DNA from: Sphaerisporangium cinnabarinum
GTDB taxonomy: Bacteria > Actinomycetota > Actinomycetes > Actinomycetales > Cellulomonadaceae
Reading direction: 5' to 3'
Length of the DNA: 43,825 bases
Assembly: GCA_003052455.1 (NCBI GenBank)
Contig: QAPD01000039.1
Span: forward strand, 1-43,825
Each line of letters opens with the position of its first letter. The first letter of the stretch is position 1. Of this stretch, positions 8,801 to 15,745 are shown one piece after another. The translations under genes were made by a program, and so were the position numbers. The notes under the pieces were generated by a model. The model had not been told where the DNA came from. It saw only the letters and a list, made by a program, of their open reading frames with translations, and searched no databases.

Positions 8801-10353
8801 CGATGCCGCGCAAGCCGTGGCTCGCCGAGCTCGCGCCGACGTACGACCTCGCGCGCCTGCCGAACCCGCGCACGGACACGATGCTGCTGCTCGGCGTCGA
8901 GGACGACCCGAAGTCGCAGGCCCAGCCGACGGTGTTCTACGAGCCCGACCGCGACGGCAACATGGCGATCTACGGCACGGGCGGGTCGGGCAAGAGCGCC
9001 ACGCTGCGGACGATCGCTGTCTCGGCCGCCATCACCGCGCGCGGCGGCCCCGTCCAGGTGTACGCGATCGACGCGGGCGCGAGCGGCCTGCGGATGCTCG
9101 AGGACCTGCCGCACGTCGGCGCCGTCATCTCGGGCGACGACGAGGAGCGCGTCCAGCGCCTCCTGCGCACCCTGCGCGACCTCGTCGACGAGCGGTCCGC
9201 CCGGTACGCCGCCGTCCGCGCCGGCAGCCTGGACGAGTACCGTCGGCTCGCGAACGCGCCCGACGAGCCGCGCATCCTGCTCCTGGTCGACGGCATCGGC
9301 GCGTTCCGCGAGTCGTACGAGTTCCGGCCCGCGCACGCGTTCCCCGTGTGGGGTGCCTTCACGGCCGTCGCGACCGACGGGCGCCAGGTCGGCGTCCACG
9401 TCGTCGTCGCGGGCGACCGCGCGGCCTCGGTCCCGACGTCGCTCGGCTCGACGATCCAGAAGCGGCTCGTGCTGCGCCTCGCGAGCGAGGACGACTACCT
9501 GACGCTCGGCGTCCCGAAGGACGTGCTGTCGCTGACGTCCCCGCCCGGGCGCGGCGTCCTGGACGAGAACGAGGTCCAGGTCGCGGTGCTCGGCGGCGAC
9601 CCGAACGTCGCGCTCCAGGCGCGCGAGCTCGGCAAGCTCCGCGACGCGATGACGCGGCTCGGCATCCCGCAGGCGCCGGGCGTGGAGCGGCTGCCGGACG
9701 GCTTCGCGCTCGAGTCGCTGCCCGAGGTCACGGGCGGGCGTCCGACGATCGGTCTCGACGACCTCGACATCGCGCCCGTCGGGCTCCCCGCGCGCGGCAC
9801 GTTCATGCTCTCGGGCCCTCCCGGGGGCGGACGCACGACGGCGCTCGTCACCATCGCGCAGGCCGTGCGCCGGGCGCGTGCGGGCCGGGTCGTCTACCTC
9901 TCGCCGCGCCGCACGAGCATCTCGGCGCTCGACGCGTGGGACACCGTCGCGACGTCGCCCGAGGAGGTCGTGACGCTCCTCGAGACGCTCACGCAGGCGA
10001 TCGAGAGCGGGTCGCTGCGCCCGGGCACGCTCACCGTGCTCATCGAGTCGGTCACCGAGCTCACCGGCACCCCCGCCGAGCAGCCCCTCGTCGCGTTCGT
10101 GCGGGCCGCCACGCGGGCCGAGCAGCTCGTCGTGGGCGAGGCGGAGTCCTCGACGTGGGGCCAGGCGTGGGCGATCGCGCAGCCGTTCAAGGCGGGGCGC
10201 ACCGGTCTGCTCCTGACGCCCGGCGACCTCGACGGCGACACGCTGCTCGGGACGGGCCTGGGCCGGATCCGCCGCGCGGACTTCCCGCCGGGACGCGGCT
10301 TCCTCGTGGTCTCGGGGAGGGCGCGCAAGCTGCACGTCGCGCTCCCGCGGTAG
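5869..10353 (+). CDS. T7SS-type FtsK/SpoIIIE ATPase with N-terminal FHA domain (EssC/EccC-like)
   Basis: A 1494-residue motor and coupling protein of a type VII-like secretion system. Domains in order: a ubiquitin-like N-terminal segment (~1-85); an FHA domain (~105-195; YLGRDRN, VSKRHARI, NSANGL); two transmembrane helices (~242-281); then three FtsK-type ATPase modules. Module 1 is intact: Walker A GGTTGAGKSE (~709-718), Walker B LLIVVDEFAAL (~812-822), ATQRPAG. Module 2 has Walker A GTGGSGKSAT (~1035) but its Walker B reads LLLVDGIGAF, lacking the Glu. Module 3 has SGPPGGGRTT (~1315), with Arg in place of the Walker Lys. FHA plus a single-chain three-ATPase layout is that of EssC. GTG start with GAGGAA 5 bases upstream. 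It precedes the WXG100 gene. Confidence 0.95.
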   Translation: MRIKLTLHRPDASTTNVAVTADATASVRDVAEALFAGDPTRAGTAVPDRLTLQVGTSPSGSGQGRVLSPTSDLVEAGLRSGSTVSIVRVSEQFDSPGQDRGAAVAVLRVLEGPDAGREFSLPVGTSYLGRDRNMDIRLSDPQVSKRHARITVGETIEITDTNSANGLVMGGQRMLRSTLTSADTVTIGTTVVSVVALHRTTSLAPTSPVVEFNRSPRVVARFPERKLKAPKPPQPPEPQRFPYLAMVAPLLMGVILYSVTRNVLSIVFIGLSPILMLGNYLDQKVQARRKLKAQREQFEAAVVAMRDTIDRTHAVERAVRLSEAPSVADTVDAVRRLGGLLWTHRPEHDAFLSVRIGLGSAPARTQLEQPSENNTLPEFWNELEKLHTQCATISGVPVVAPLRTVGALGVAGAGAAVDAVARGVLVQLAGLHSPSELVLAAVTSQRSRADWEWLEWLPHTGSAHSPLGGEHLADNPGAAQSLLSQLEDLVELRGADLGTHAELRGPIDPEEGEDTPKPVLPTVVVLVEDDAPVDRSRLTRLVERGADAGVHVVWVAPSVEQLPAACRTFVLVDSADTADTAGPGGTAGATSGEVRVGRLTFPVACETVDLATAHEVARILAPVVDVGAPVDDDSDLPRSVSYLALAGTALAEDPSRLIDAWRENGSLTPRDGSPPVRRSVPTNLRGLVGHSGTEPLYLDLRTQGPHALVGGTTGAGKSEFLQSWVLGMAAAHSPDRVTFLFVDYKGGAAFADCVNLPHTVGLVTDLSPHLVRRALTSLRAELRYREHLLNRKKAKDLASLERTGDPDAPPSLLIVVDEFAALVNEVPEFVDGVVDVAQRGRSLGLHLILATQRPAGVIKDNLRANTNLRVALRMADEDDSTDILGIPMAAHFDPSIPGRGAVKTGPGRITPFQTGYAGGWTTSRPERPRIDVQEMSFGTGVRWELPEPEVEEVTDPGPNDIARVVATISRAATEAAVPMPRKPWLAELAPTYDLARLPNPRTDTMLLLGVEDDPKSQAQPTVFYEPDRDGNMAIYGTGGSGKSATLRTIAVSAAITARGGPVQVYAIDAGASGLRMLEDLPHVGAVISGDDEERVQRLLRTLRDLVDERSARYAAVRAGSLDEYRRLANAPDEPRILLLVDGIGAFRESYEFRPAHAFPVWGAFTAVATDGRQVGVHVVVAGDRAASVPTSLGSTIQKRLVLRLASEDDYLTLGVPKDVLSLTSPPGRGVLDENEVQVAVLGGDPNVALQARELGKLRDAMTRLGIPQAPGVERLPDGFALESLPEVTGGRPTIGLDDLDIAPVGLPARGTFMLSGPPGGGRTTALVTIAQAVRRARAGRVVYLSPRRTSISALDAWDTVATSPEEVVTLLETLTQAIESGSLRPGTLTVLIESVTELTGTPAEQPLVAFVRAATRAEQLVVGEAESSTWGQAWAIAQPFKAGRTGLLLTPGDLDGDTLLGTGLGRIRRADFPPGRGFLVVSGRARKLHVALPR

Positions 10354-10377
10354 CGACGTGACGACCACGGGCACCTC

Positions 10378-10395
10378 ATGGGGACACCTCCCCAT
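10378..10395. other. Small hairpin between secretion ATPase and WXG100 genes
   Basis: A perfect 7-bp stem (ATGGGGA / TCCCCAT) with a 4-base loop lies 24 bases after the ATPase stop. A second weaker dyad (CGATGG / CCATCG, 10413-10434) follows before the WXG100 ribosome-binding site. Such hairpins can act as attenuators or RNA-processing/stabilising sites that raise substrate mRNA over the upstream genes. This role is inference. Confidence 0.4.
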
Positions 10396-10488
10396 CGACG
10401 GCGTTCGTGGGCCGATGGTTGAGTACTGCCATCGACAACGGGACGACGTCCACGCAGGGTGGGGGTCGAGACACAGAAGGAGAACACC

Positions 10489-10761
10489 ATGGCTGGTGGC
10501 ATGTGGGGCGCGAACGTCGAGGAGCTCCGTGGGCTCGGTCAGACGCTGCAGCAGAAGGCGGACGAGATCCGGACGACGATGCAGAACCTGAACTCCCAGA
10601 TCCAGAGCGTGCCGTGGGAGGGCCCCGACGCCCAGCAGTTCAAGGGCAGCGACTGGCCGGCCGCGCAGACGCAGCTCAACAACGTCGCGCAGACGCTGAC
10701 GGACGCGGGCCAGAAGGCCACGCAGAACGCGCAGCAGCAGGAGCAGGCTTCGAACAGCTGA
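10489..10761 (+). CDS. WXG100-family (ESAT-6-like) secreted protein
   Basis: A 90-residue protein with typical WXG100 size and build: two helices joined by a turn carrying the W-x-G motif (PWEGPDA, Trp43-Gly45), Gln/Asn-rich, and no signal peptide. WXG100 proteins form helical-hairpin dimers exported by T7SS through the FtsK/SpoIIIE ATPase, which here is the adjacent upstream gene. I chose ATG at 10489 rather than an in-frame GTG 30 bases earlier because AAGGAG sits 6 bases before it and it gives the canonical length. The C-terminus (QQQEQASNS) lacks the YxxxD/E signal of mycobacterial partners. It is the only WXG100 gene in the window, so it may homodimerise, as in Firmicutes-type systems. 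Confidence 0.95.
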   Translation: MAGGMWGANVEELRGLGQTLQQKADEIRTTMQNLNSQIQSVPWEGPDAQQFKGSDWPAAQTQLNNVAQTLTDAGQKATQNAQQQEQASNS

Positions 10762-10774
10762 TCCGGCTGAGCTC

Positions 10775-10817
10775 CGCCGAGGGCGCGGGACCCCGAGAGG
10801 GTCCCGCGCCCTCGGCG
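10775..10817 (+). terminator. Strong intrinsic-type terminator after the T7SS locus
   Basis: A perfect 18-bp GC-rich inverted repeat (arms 10775-10792 and 10800-10817), extendable to 19 bp with a 5-base loop, begins 14 bases after the WXG100 stop. No T-tract follows, which is common for terminators in high-GC actinobacteria. It closes the secretion transcription unit. Confidence 0.85.
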
Positions 10818-10892
10818 TGTCCGGGACCGGCCCCGGGTGCGAGACTGCTGACGCCCCCCGCGGGCGCCCACCCCGACGAGAGGACCTGACGC

Positions 10893-11366
10893 ATGACCGA
10901 GCTGCGCTACCCGAGCGACGACTTCCCCGCGCCGGTGGGGGTGCGCGTCGTCGCGCCGGAGCGGTGGGTCCCGCTCCCGCACGTCGGCCTGCCGCTCGCG
11001 CTCGGCCGCGAGGTCGACCCGGGGGAGTTCAACCCGAACGTCATCGTCACGGTGTCGCGCATCCGGGGGGAGCAGACGCTCGACGACGCGCACGCCGAGG
11101 TGCTCCGCAAGCTCCGACCGATGCCGCGCCTGCGCGAGCTCGACGGCGGCGAGGTGGACGTCGACGGCCTGCCGGGGCGCTGGCTGGAGGCGTCGTTCAA
11201 GGGCGGCGGGGGGACGGTCCTCGTGCAGGCGGTGCGCACGGTCGTGGTCCCGCGCGGCCCCGTGGCCGACCTCGTGCAGACGACGGGGACGTGCACGCTG
11301 ACGCAGCACCCGTGGGCCGCGGGGGAGATCCGCGCGGTCCAGGAGAGCCTCCGCGTCGACCGCTGA
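10893..11366 (+). CDS. Small LpqN/PsbP-fold-like protein of unknown function
   Basis: A 157-residue protein without signal peptide or membrane segment. The pattern YPSDDFPAPVGVRVVAPERW, then FNPNVIVTVSRI, then LDGGEVDVDGLPGRWLEA and a strand-rich C-terminus resembles the LpqN/LpqT group and the wider Mog1/PsbP-like fold, but it lacks the lipobox of mycobacterial LpqN. The assignment is by pattern only. It starts at ATG after GAGAGGA, 75 bases past the T7SS terminator, so it is probably transcribed separately although it may work with the WXG100 system. Family members next to secretion loci have been guessed to be chaperones or immunity-like factors; nothing here proves that. Confidence 0.72.
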   Translation: MTELRYPSDDFPAPVGVRVVAPERWVPLPHVGLPLALGREVDPGEFNPNVIVTVSRIRGEQTLDDAHAEVLRKLRPMPRLRELDGGEVDVDGLPGRWLEASFKGGGGTVLVQAVRTVVVPRGPVADLVQTTGTCTLTQHPWAAGEIRAVQESLRVDR

Positions 11367-11454
11367 CCCCCGGCGTTACATTCGCCCGGACCGCAAGACG
11401 GGGTATCCAGCAGGCGAGACCGGTGTCAGGCTGGTCACGGAGGAGAGGGTCCGA

Positions 11455-11470
11455 GTGAGGCAACCCTCAC
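11455..11470. promoter_or_regulatory. Dyad operator candidate and -10 element upstream of fprA
   Basis: GTGAGG-CAAC-CCTCAC is a perfect 6-bp inverted repeat with a 4-base spacer. A TACAAT -10-like hexamer lies at 11479-11484, so the dyad would cover the -35 region. The regulator is unknown. Similarity to the DtxR/IdeR iron box is too weak to assign it. Confidence 0.4.
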
Positions 11471-11583
11471 CCCAGTCGTACAATCGAGAGGTCTCCTGCG
11501 GCCGGTACCCACCGGTCGACGCGGAACGGCCCGTCGGCCGCGCGGGAGAGACCCCCGTCCTCGACCGGAAGGCGCCCTGTCCT

Positions 11584-12996
11584 GTGAGCAGCATCCGTCC
11601 ACTGCGCGTCGCGATCGTCGGCGCTGGTCCCGCCGGGATCTACGCCGCGGACATCCTGTCCAAGACCGACCTCGACGTGAGCATCGACCTGTTCGAGCGC
11701 CTGCCCGCGCCGTTCGGCCTCGTGCGCTACGGCGTCGCGCCGGACCACCCGCGCATCAAGCAGATCATCGTGGCGCTCCACAAGGTGCTGAGCCGCGGCG
11801 ACATCCGCCTGCTCGCGAACGTGGACTACGGCGTCGACCTCAAGCTGGACGACCTGCGCCAGTACTACGACGCGGTGATCTTCTCGACCGGCTCCATCCG
11901 CGACGCGGCGCTCCCGATCGAGGGCATCGACCTCCCGGGCTCCTACGGGGCGGCGGACTTCGTGTCCTGGTACGACGGCCACCCCGACGTCCCGCGCACG
12001 TGGCCGCTCGAGGCCCAGCAGGTCGCGGTCCTCGGCGCGGGGAACGTCGCGCTCGACGTCGCGCGCGTCCTGGCGAAGCACGCCGACGACCTGCTCCCGA
12101 CCGAGGTCCCGCAGAACGTCTACGAGGCGCTCAAGGCCTCGCCCGTCACCGACGTGCACGTCTTCGCCCGCCGTGGTCCGGCGCAGGCCAAGTTCTCGCC
12201 GCTCGAGCTGCGGGAGCTCGGCCACGTCCCGGACGTCGACGTCATCGTCTACCCGGAGGACTTCGAGTTCGACGAGGGCTCGATGGCCGCCATCAGCTCC
12301 TCGAACCAGACGAAGCAGGTCGTCAAGACCCTCACCGACTGGACGCTCAAGGACCCGAGCCAGAACACGGCGTCGCGGCGCCTGCACCTGCACTTCCTCC
12401 ACGCGCCGACGGCGGTCCTCGGCGACGGCAAGGTCGAGGCGCTGCGGACCGAGCGCACGCGCCTCAACGGTGACGGCACGGTCTCCGGCACGGGCGAGTT
12501 CCACGAGTGGCCCGTCCAGGCCGTGTACCGCGCGGTCGGCTACTTCGGCTCGCCGCTCCCGGAGATCCCCTTCGACGAGCTCAAGGGCGTCATCCCCAAC
12601 CGCGAGGGCCGCGTCGTCGACATCGACGGCGAGCACCTCCCCGGCGTCTACGCGACGGGCTGGATCAAGCGCGGCCCCGTGGGCCTCATCGGGCACACGA
12701 AGTCCGACGCGTCCGAGACCGTCCGGCACCTCGTCGAGGACGTCACGGGCGCGGGCGACGGCGGCGACGTCGCGACGGCCGACCTCACGGCGGGCCGGGT
12801 CGCTCCGCTCGGCGAGCCCGAGGCCGTCCTGGACTTCCTGCGCGAGCGCGGCGTGGACCCGATCGAGTGGTCCGGCTGGGAGCTCCTCGACGCGTACGAG
12901 CGCTCGCTCGGCGAGCCGCACGGGCGCGAGCGCATCAAGGTCGTCCCGCGCGAGGACATGATCCGCGTCGCGCGCGGCCAGTCGCAGGCCGGCTGA
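11584..12996 (+). CDS. fprA: NADPH-ferredoxin/adrenodoxin-type reductase (FprA-like)
   Basis: A 470-residue FAD-dependent oxidoreductase that passes electrons between NADP(H) and ferredoxin, feeding cytochromes P450, iron-sulfur enzymes or sterol/fatty-acid redox steps. The FAD Rossmann motif VGAGPAGIYAA starts near residue 10, followed by FGLVRYGVAPDHP, typical of the adrenodoxin-reductase/FprA family. The NADP-binding motif is VLGAGNVALDVAR (~150). The conserved FARRGPAQAKFSPLELREL and the C-terminal VYATGWIKRGPVGLIGH are both present. The length matches mycobacterial FprA (456). I chose GTG at 11584, with GGAAGG 11 bases upstream; the open frame starting at 11455 would put the dyad and promoter inside the gene. 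It is monocistronic, flanked by a terminator downstream. Confidence 0.93.
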   Translation: MSSIRPLRVAIVGAGPAGIYAADILSKTDLDVSIDLFERLPAPFGLVRYGVAPDHPRIKQIIVALHKVLSRGDIRLLANVDYGVDLKLDDLRQYYDAVIFSTGSIRDAALPIEGIDLPGSYGAADFVSWYDGHPDVPRTWPLEAQQVAVLGAGNVALDVARVLAKHADDLLPTEVPQNVYEALKASPVTDVHVFARRGPAQAKFSPLELRELGHVPDVDVIVYPEDFEFDEGSMAAISSSNQTKQVVKTLTDWTLKDPSQNTASRRLHLHFLHAPTAVLGDGKVEALRTERTRLNGDGTVSGTGEFHEWPVQAVYRAVGYFGSPLPEIPFDELKGVIPNREGRVVDIDGEHLPGVYATGWIKRGPVGLIGHTKSDASETVRHLVEDVTGAGDGGDVATADLTAGRVAPLGEPEAVLDFLRERGVDPIEWSGWELLDAYERSLGEPHGRERIKVVPREDMIRVARGQSQAG

Positions 12997-13016
12997 CCGG
13001 CCCCCTGCCGCACGTC

Positions 13017-13053
13017 CGACGGCGCCCCACCCGCACCGGGTGGGGCGCCGTCG
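13017..13053 (+). terminator. Terminator after fprA
   Basis: A perfect 16-bp GC-rich stem (13017-13032 / 13038-13053) with a 5-base loop, 20 bases after the fprA stop. It has no T-run. Confidence 0.85.
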
Positions 13054-13227
13054 TCGTCCCGGGGGTGGTCCCGGGCCTCCCTCGCCGCGGGTGCCCGACG
13101 CCGTCGCCCCGCTCGGGAACGGGACGGTCGCCTCGGGCGTTCATCCAGGTGGGCGTCGGCAGGGTCGGCGCCCGTCGGGCGCCCGGCACTCCGCGCGGGG
13201 CCCCCGGGGCGCGGAAGGGAGCACAGC

Positions 13228-14112
13228 GTGGGGCGTCAGCACTTCAACGGTCTCAAGACGGCAGGCCTGTTCGGCGTCATGTGGGCCATCGTCCTGGGCC
13301 TGTGGGCCCTGTTCGGCGCGCGCGCGAACCTGCTGTGGCTGTTCGTCGGCATCGGCCTCGTCACGACGTTCTACGGCTACTGGAACTCCGACAAGATCGC
13401 GATCCGCGCGATGCACGCGCGCCCGGTGAGCGAGCTCGAGCAGCCCGCCATGTACCGGATCGTGCGCGAGCTCTCCACGGAGGCGCGCCAGCCGATGCCG
13501 CGCCTGTACGTGTCGCCCACCCAGGCGCCCAACGCGTTCGCGACGGGTCGCAACCCGAAGAACGCGGCCGTGTGCTGCACGGAGGGCATCCTGCGCCTCC
13601 TCGACGAGCGTGAGCTGCGCGGCGTCCTCGGGCACGAGCTCATGCACGTGTACAACCGCGACATCCTCACGTCGTCGGTCGCGGGCGCGCTCGCCGGGGT
13701 CATCACGTCGCTCGCGCAGTTCCTGCTGATCTTCGGCGGCGACCGCGACCGGGGCGGCAACCCGCTGGCGGCGATCGCCATGGTGGTCCTCGCGCCGATC
13801 GCGGCGATGCTCGTGCAGCTCGCCATCTCGCGCACGCGCGAGTACGACGCGGACGAGGACGGCGCGAAGCTCACCGGCGACCCCCTCGCGCTCGCGTCCG
13901 CGCTGCGCAAGCTCGACGCCGGGACGCAGCGCGCGCCCCTGCCGCAGAACCGCGACCTCGTCGACGTCTCGCACCTGATGATCGCCAACCCCTTCCGCGG
14001 TGCGGGCGTCGGCAAGATGTTCGCGACGCACCCGCCGATGGCGGAGCGCATCAAGCGGCTCGAGGCGATGGCCGGCCACGGCCCGGGCTACGGCGGCATC
14101 ACCTACCACTGA
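13228..14112 (+). CDS. htpX: HtpX-like M48 membrane metalloprotease
   Basis: A 294-residue membrane zinc protease for quality control of membrane proteins. The N-terminus carries two transmembrane helices (~8-48), and two more flank the catalytic region (~150-165 and ~178-197). The zinc site is complete: HELMH (His136, Glu137, His140) and the downstream ligand Glu205 in [12 protein letters not shown]. The N-terminal substrate-cleft motif [13 protein letters not shown] and the C-terminal [13 protein letters not shown] are typical of HtpX. The start is GTG at 13228, 9 bases after GGAAGGGAG. It is a single gene, preceded by the fprA terminator and converging on the HAD gene. Induction by envelope or heat stress is usual for the family, but I see no recognisable operator. 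Confidence 0.95.
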   Translation: MGRQHFNGLKTAGLFGVMWAIVLGLWALFGARANLLWLFVGIGLVTTFYGYWNSDKIAIRAMHARPVSELEQPAMYRIVRELSTEARQPMPRLYVSPTQAPNAFATGRNPKNAAVCCTEGILRLLDERELRGVLGHELMHVYNRDILTSSVAGALAGVITSLAQFLLIFGGDRDRGGNPLAAIAMVVLAPIAAMLVQLAISRTREYDADEDGAKLTGDPLALASALRKLDAGTQRAPLPQNRDLVDVSHLMIANPFRGAGVGKMFATHPPMAERIKRLEAMAGHGPGYGGITYH

Positions 14113-14213
14113 CCGACGCGCCGCGGGGGACGGCGACGCCCACGCGGTGGTTCCGCGTCAGCCCGGGGAGGGTGCACGTCGGGAGTGCGGGGTGCGGAGC
14201 GCGGTGACCGCGC

Positions 14214-15188
14214 TCAGCGGGTCGACGACGCCCTCCCGGGCGCATGGCGCAGGGTGTCGACGGCGTCGAGCAGGACGCGCGCGACGCCGTCGTCGTCGTT
14301 CGAGGCCGTGCCGTCGGTCGCCGCCGCGAGCACGTCGGGGTGCGCGTTCGCGACGGCGAACGAGCGCCCCGCCCAGCGCAGCATCGGCAGGTCGTTGGGC
14401 ATGTCGCCGAACGCCCAGACGTCGGCGGCGTCGACGCCGAGGCGTGCGCACCAGCGCGCGAGCGCGGCGTCCTTGGTGACCGTGGGGGCGAGCAGCTCCG
14501 CGAGCCCCGCCGCGCCGGAGTAGGCGAGGTGGGCGCGGTCCCCGACGGCGTCGCGCACGCGCGCGAAGAACGACTCCTGCGCCGTCGTCTGGCCCTCCGC
14601 GACGACGACCGGTTGCGTCGCGGGGGCGTCCTCGACGGGGACGGCGGGGTCGCGCGCGAGGATCTTGCCGACGGGCTGCCTCGCCGCGTCGCCCGACGCG
14701 GCGCCGGGGTCGAGCGTCGTCTCGACCACGGCGACGACGTCGGCGTCGTCGTCCGGGGTGGAGCGGAAGCCCGGGTCGAACGTGGGCCCGTCGACGCGCT
14801 CGAACGCGAGCGCGACCCCCGGGACGGCGGCTCGCAGGGCCGCGACGAGCGCTGCCGCCTCGTCGTCGGCGAAACCGACCACGTCGAGCGGGCTCGCGGT
14901 CGCGAGGTCCCAGACGGCGGCCCCGCCGAGGCAGATGACGTGCCCGTGCCCGCCCACGACGTCGGCCAGCGCGTCGAGCCAGCGCGGCGGCCGGGCGGTG
15001 ACGAACACCACCTCGACGCCCGCGCGCTCGGCCGCGAGCAGCGCGGAGCGGGTGCGCGCCGAGACGGTGCCGTCGGAGCGCAGGAGCGTGCCGTCGAGGT
15101 CCGTGGCGACGACGCGCGGGAGCCCGCTCGACGACGCGGCGGGACGGCCCGGCGCGACCGGGCGCGGGCCGCCGTCGGGCAGGATCAC
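14214..15188 (-). CDS. HAD-superfamily hydrolase, Cof/subclass IIB type
   Basis: A 324-residue cytosolic phosphatase-like protein. Motif I is ATDLDGTLL (nucleophile Asp30, acid/base Asp32), motif II lies in VVFVTARP, and the Lys/Asp motifs III-IV are TKDAALARW and FGDMPNDLPML. The long cap between motifs II and III is of the Cof (C2B) type, usually acting on sugar phosphates or nucleotides such as FMN. The substrate cannot be told from sequence. It starts at GTG, 6 bases after the YajQ-family gene stop on the same strand, so the two are probably co-transcribed. The N-terminal ~24 residues are Pro/Gly-rich and may not be part of the fold; a start nearer residue 20 is possible. Confidence 0.9.
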   Translation of the reverse strand: MILPDGGPRPVAPGRPAASSSGLPRVVATDLDGTLLRSDGTVSARTRSALLAAERAGVEVVFVTARPPRWLDALADVVGGHGHVICLGGAAVWDLATASPLDVVGFADDEAAALVAALRAAVPGVALAFERVDGPTFDPGFRSTPDDDADVVAVVETTLDPGAASGDAARQPVGKILARDPAVPVEDAPATQPVVVAEGQTTAQESFFARVRDAVGDRAHLAYSGAAGLAELLAPTVTKDAALARWCARLGVDAADVWAFGDMPNDLPMLRWAGRSFAVANAHPDVLAAATDGTASNDDDGVARVLLDAVDTLRHAPGRASSTR

Positions 15189-15194
15189 GGCGAG

Positions 15195-15689
15195 CTACCG
15201 GTAGTTGACGAACTGCAGCGCGACGTCGAGGTCGGCGCCCTTGAGCAGCGCGATGACGGCCTGGAGGTCGTCGCGCGACTTGCTCGTCACACGTACCTCG
15301 TCGCCCGTGATCTGGGTCTTCACGGCCTTGGGGCCCTCGTCGCGGATGATCTTGGTGATCTTCTTCGCGTTCTCGCTCGACAGGCCCTCCTTGAGGGTCG
15401 CGACGAGGCGGTACTCCTTGCCCGACGCCTTGGGCTCCTTGTCGCCCGTGTCGAGGGACTTGAGCGAGATGCCGCGCTTGATGAGCTTGGTCTCGAACAC
15501 GTCGAGGATCGCGAGCACGCGCTCGGCCGAGTTGGCGACCATGACGATGGTCTCGCCGCTCCAGGCGATGGACGCGCCGACGTTGCGGAAGTCGTAGCGC
15601 TGCGAGACCTCCTTGGCGGCCTGGTTCAGCGCGTTGTCGACCTCCTGGCGGTCGACCTTGCTGACGATGTCGAACGACGAGTCGGCCAT
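15195..15689 (-). CDS. YajQ-family nucleotide-binding protein
   Basis: A 164-residue protein matching the YajQ/DUF520 family from end to end: [61 protein letters not shown] and the terminal FVNYR. The fold is two ferredoxin-like halves. Members bind nucleotides, and a Xanthomonas homologue binds cyclic di-GMP; whether this one does is unknown. The ATG start is followed by a normal N-terminus. The much longer open frame upstream on this strand is shadow sequence through rarD. It forms a likely two-gene unit with the HAD gene. Confidence 0.96.
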   Translation of the reverse strand: MADSSFDIVSKVDRQEVDNALNQAAKEVSQRYDFRNVGASIAWSGETIVMVANSAERVLAILDVFETKLIKRGISLKSLDTGDKEPKASGKEYRLVATLKEGLSSENAKKITKIIRDEGPKAVKTQITGDEVRVTSKSRDDLQAVIALLKGADLDVALQFVNYR

Positions 15690-15745
15690 GGGTGGTCCTC
15701 TCTCGGGCCGGGAAGGGTGCTGGGTCCCACCGTAGTCGAGCAGGC

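Noticed and set aside
5635-10395. A 1586-residue open frame antisense to the secretion ATPase and similar giant antisense frames (1076-3304, 18779-21565, 21501-24476)
   Set aside because: They are Arg/Ala/Gly/Asp-rich shadows caused by high GC; no recognisable motif, and each real gene lies in the opposite frame with full domain content.
11452-11470. DtxR/IdeR iron box upstream of fprA
   Set aside because: The best alignment to the 19-base consensus gave about 11 matches, too weak; kept only as an unnamed dyad.
13040-13429. A separate 129-residue + strand frame overlapping the htpX start
   Set aside because: It covers the fprA terminator and is Arg/Gly/Ser-rich in the wrong frame for HtpX.
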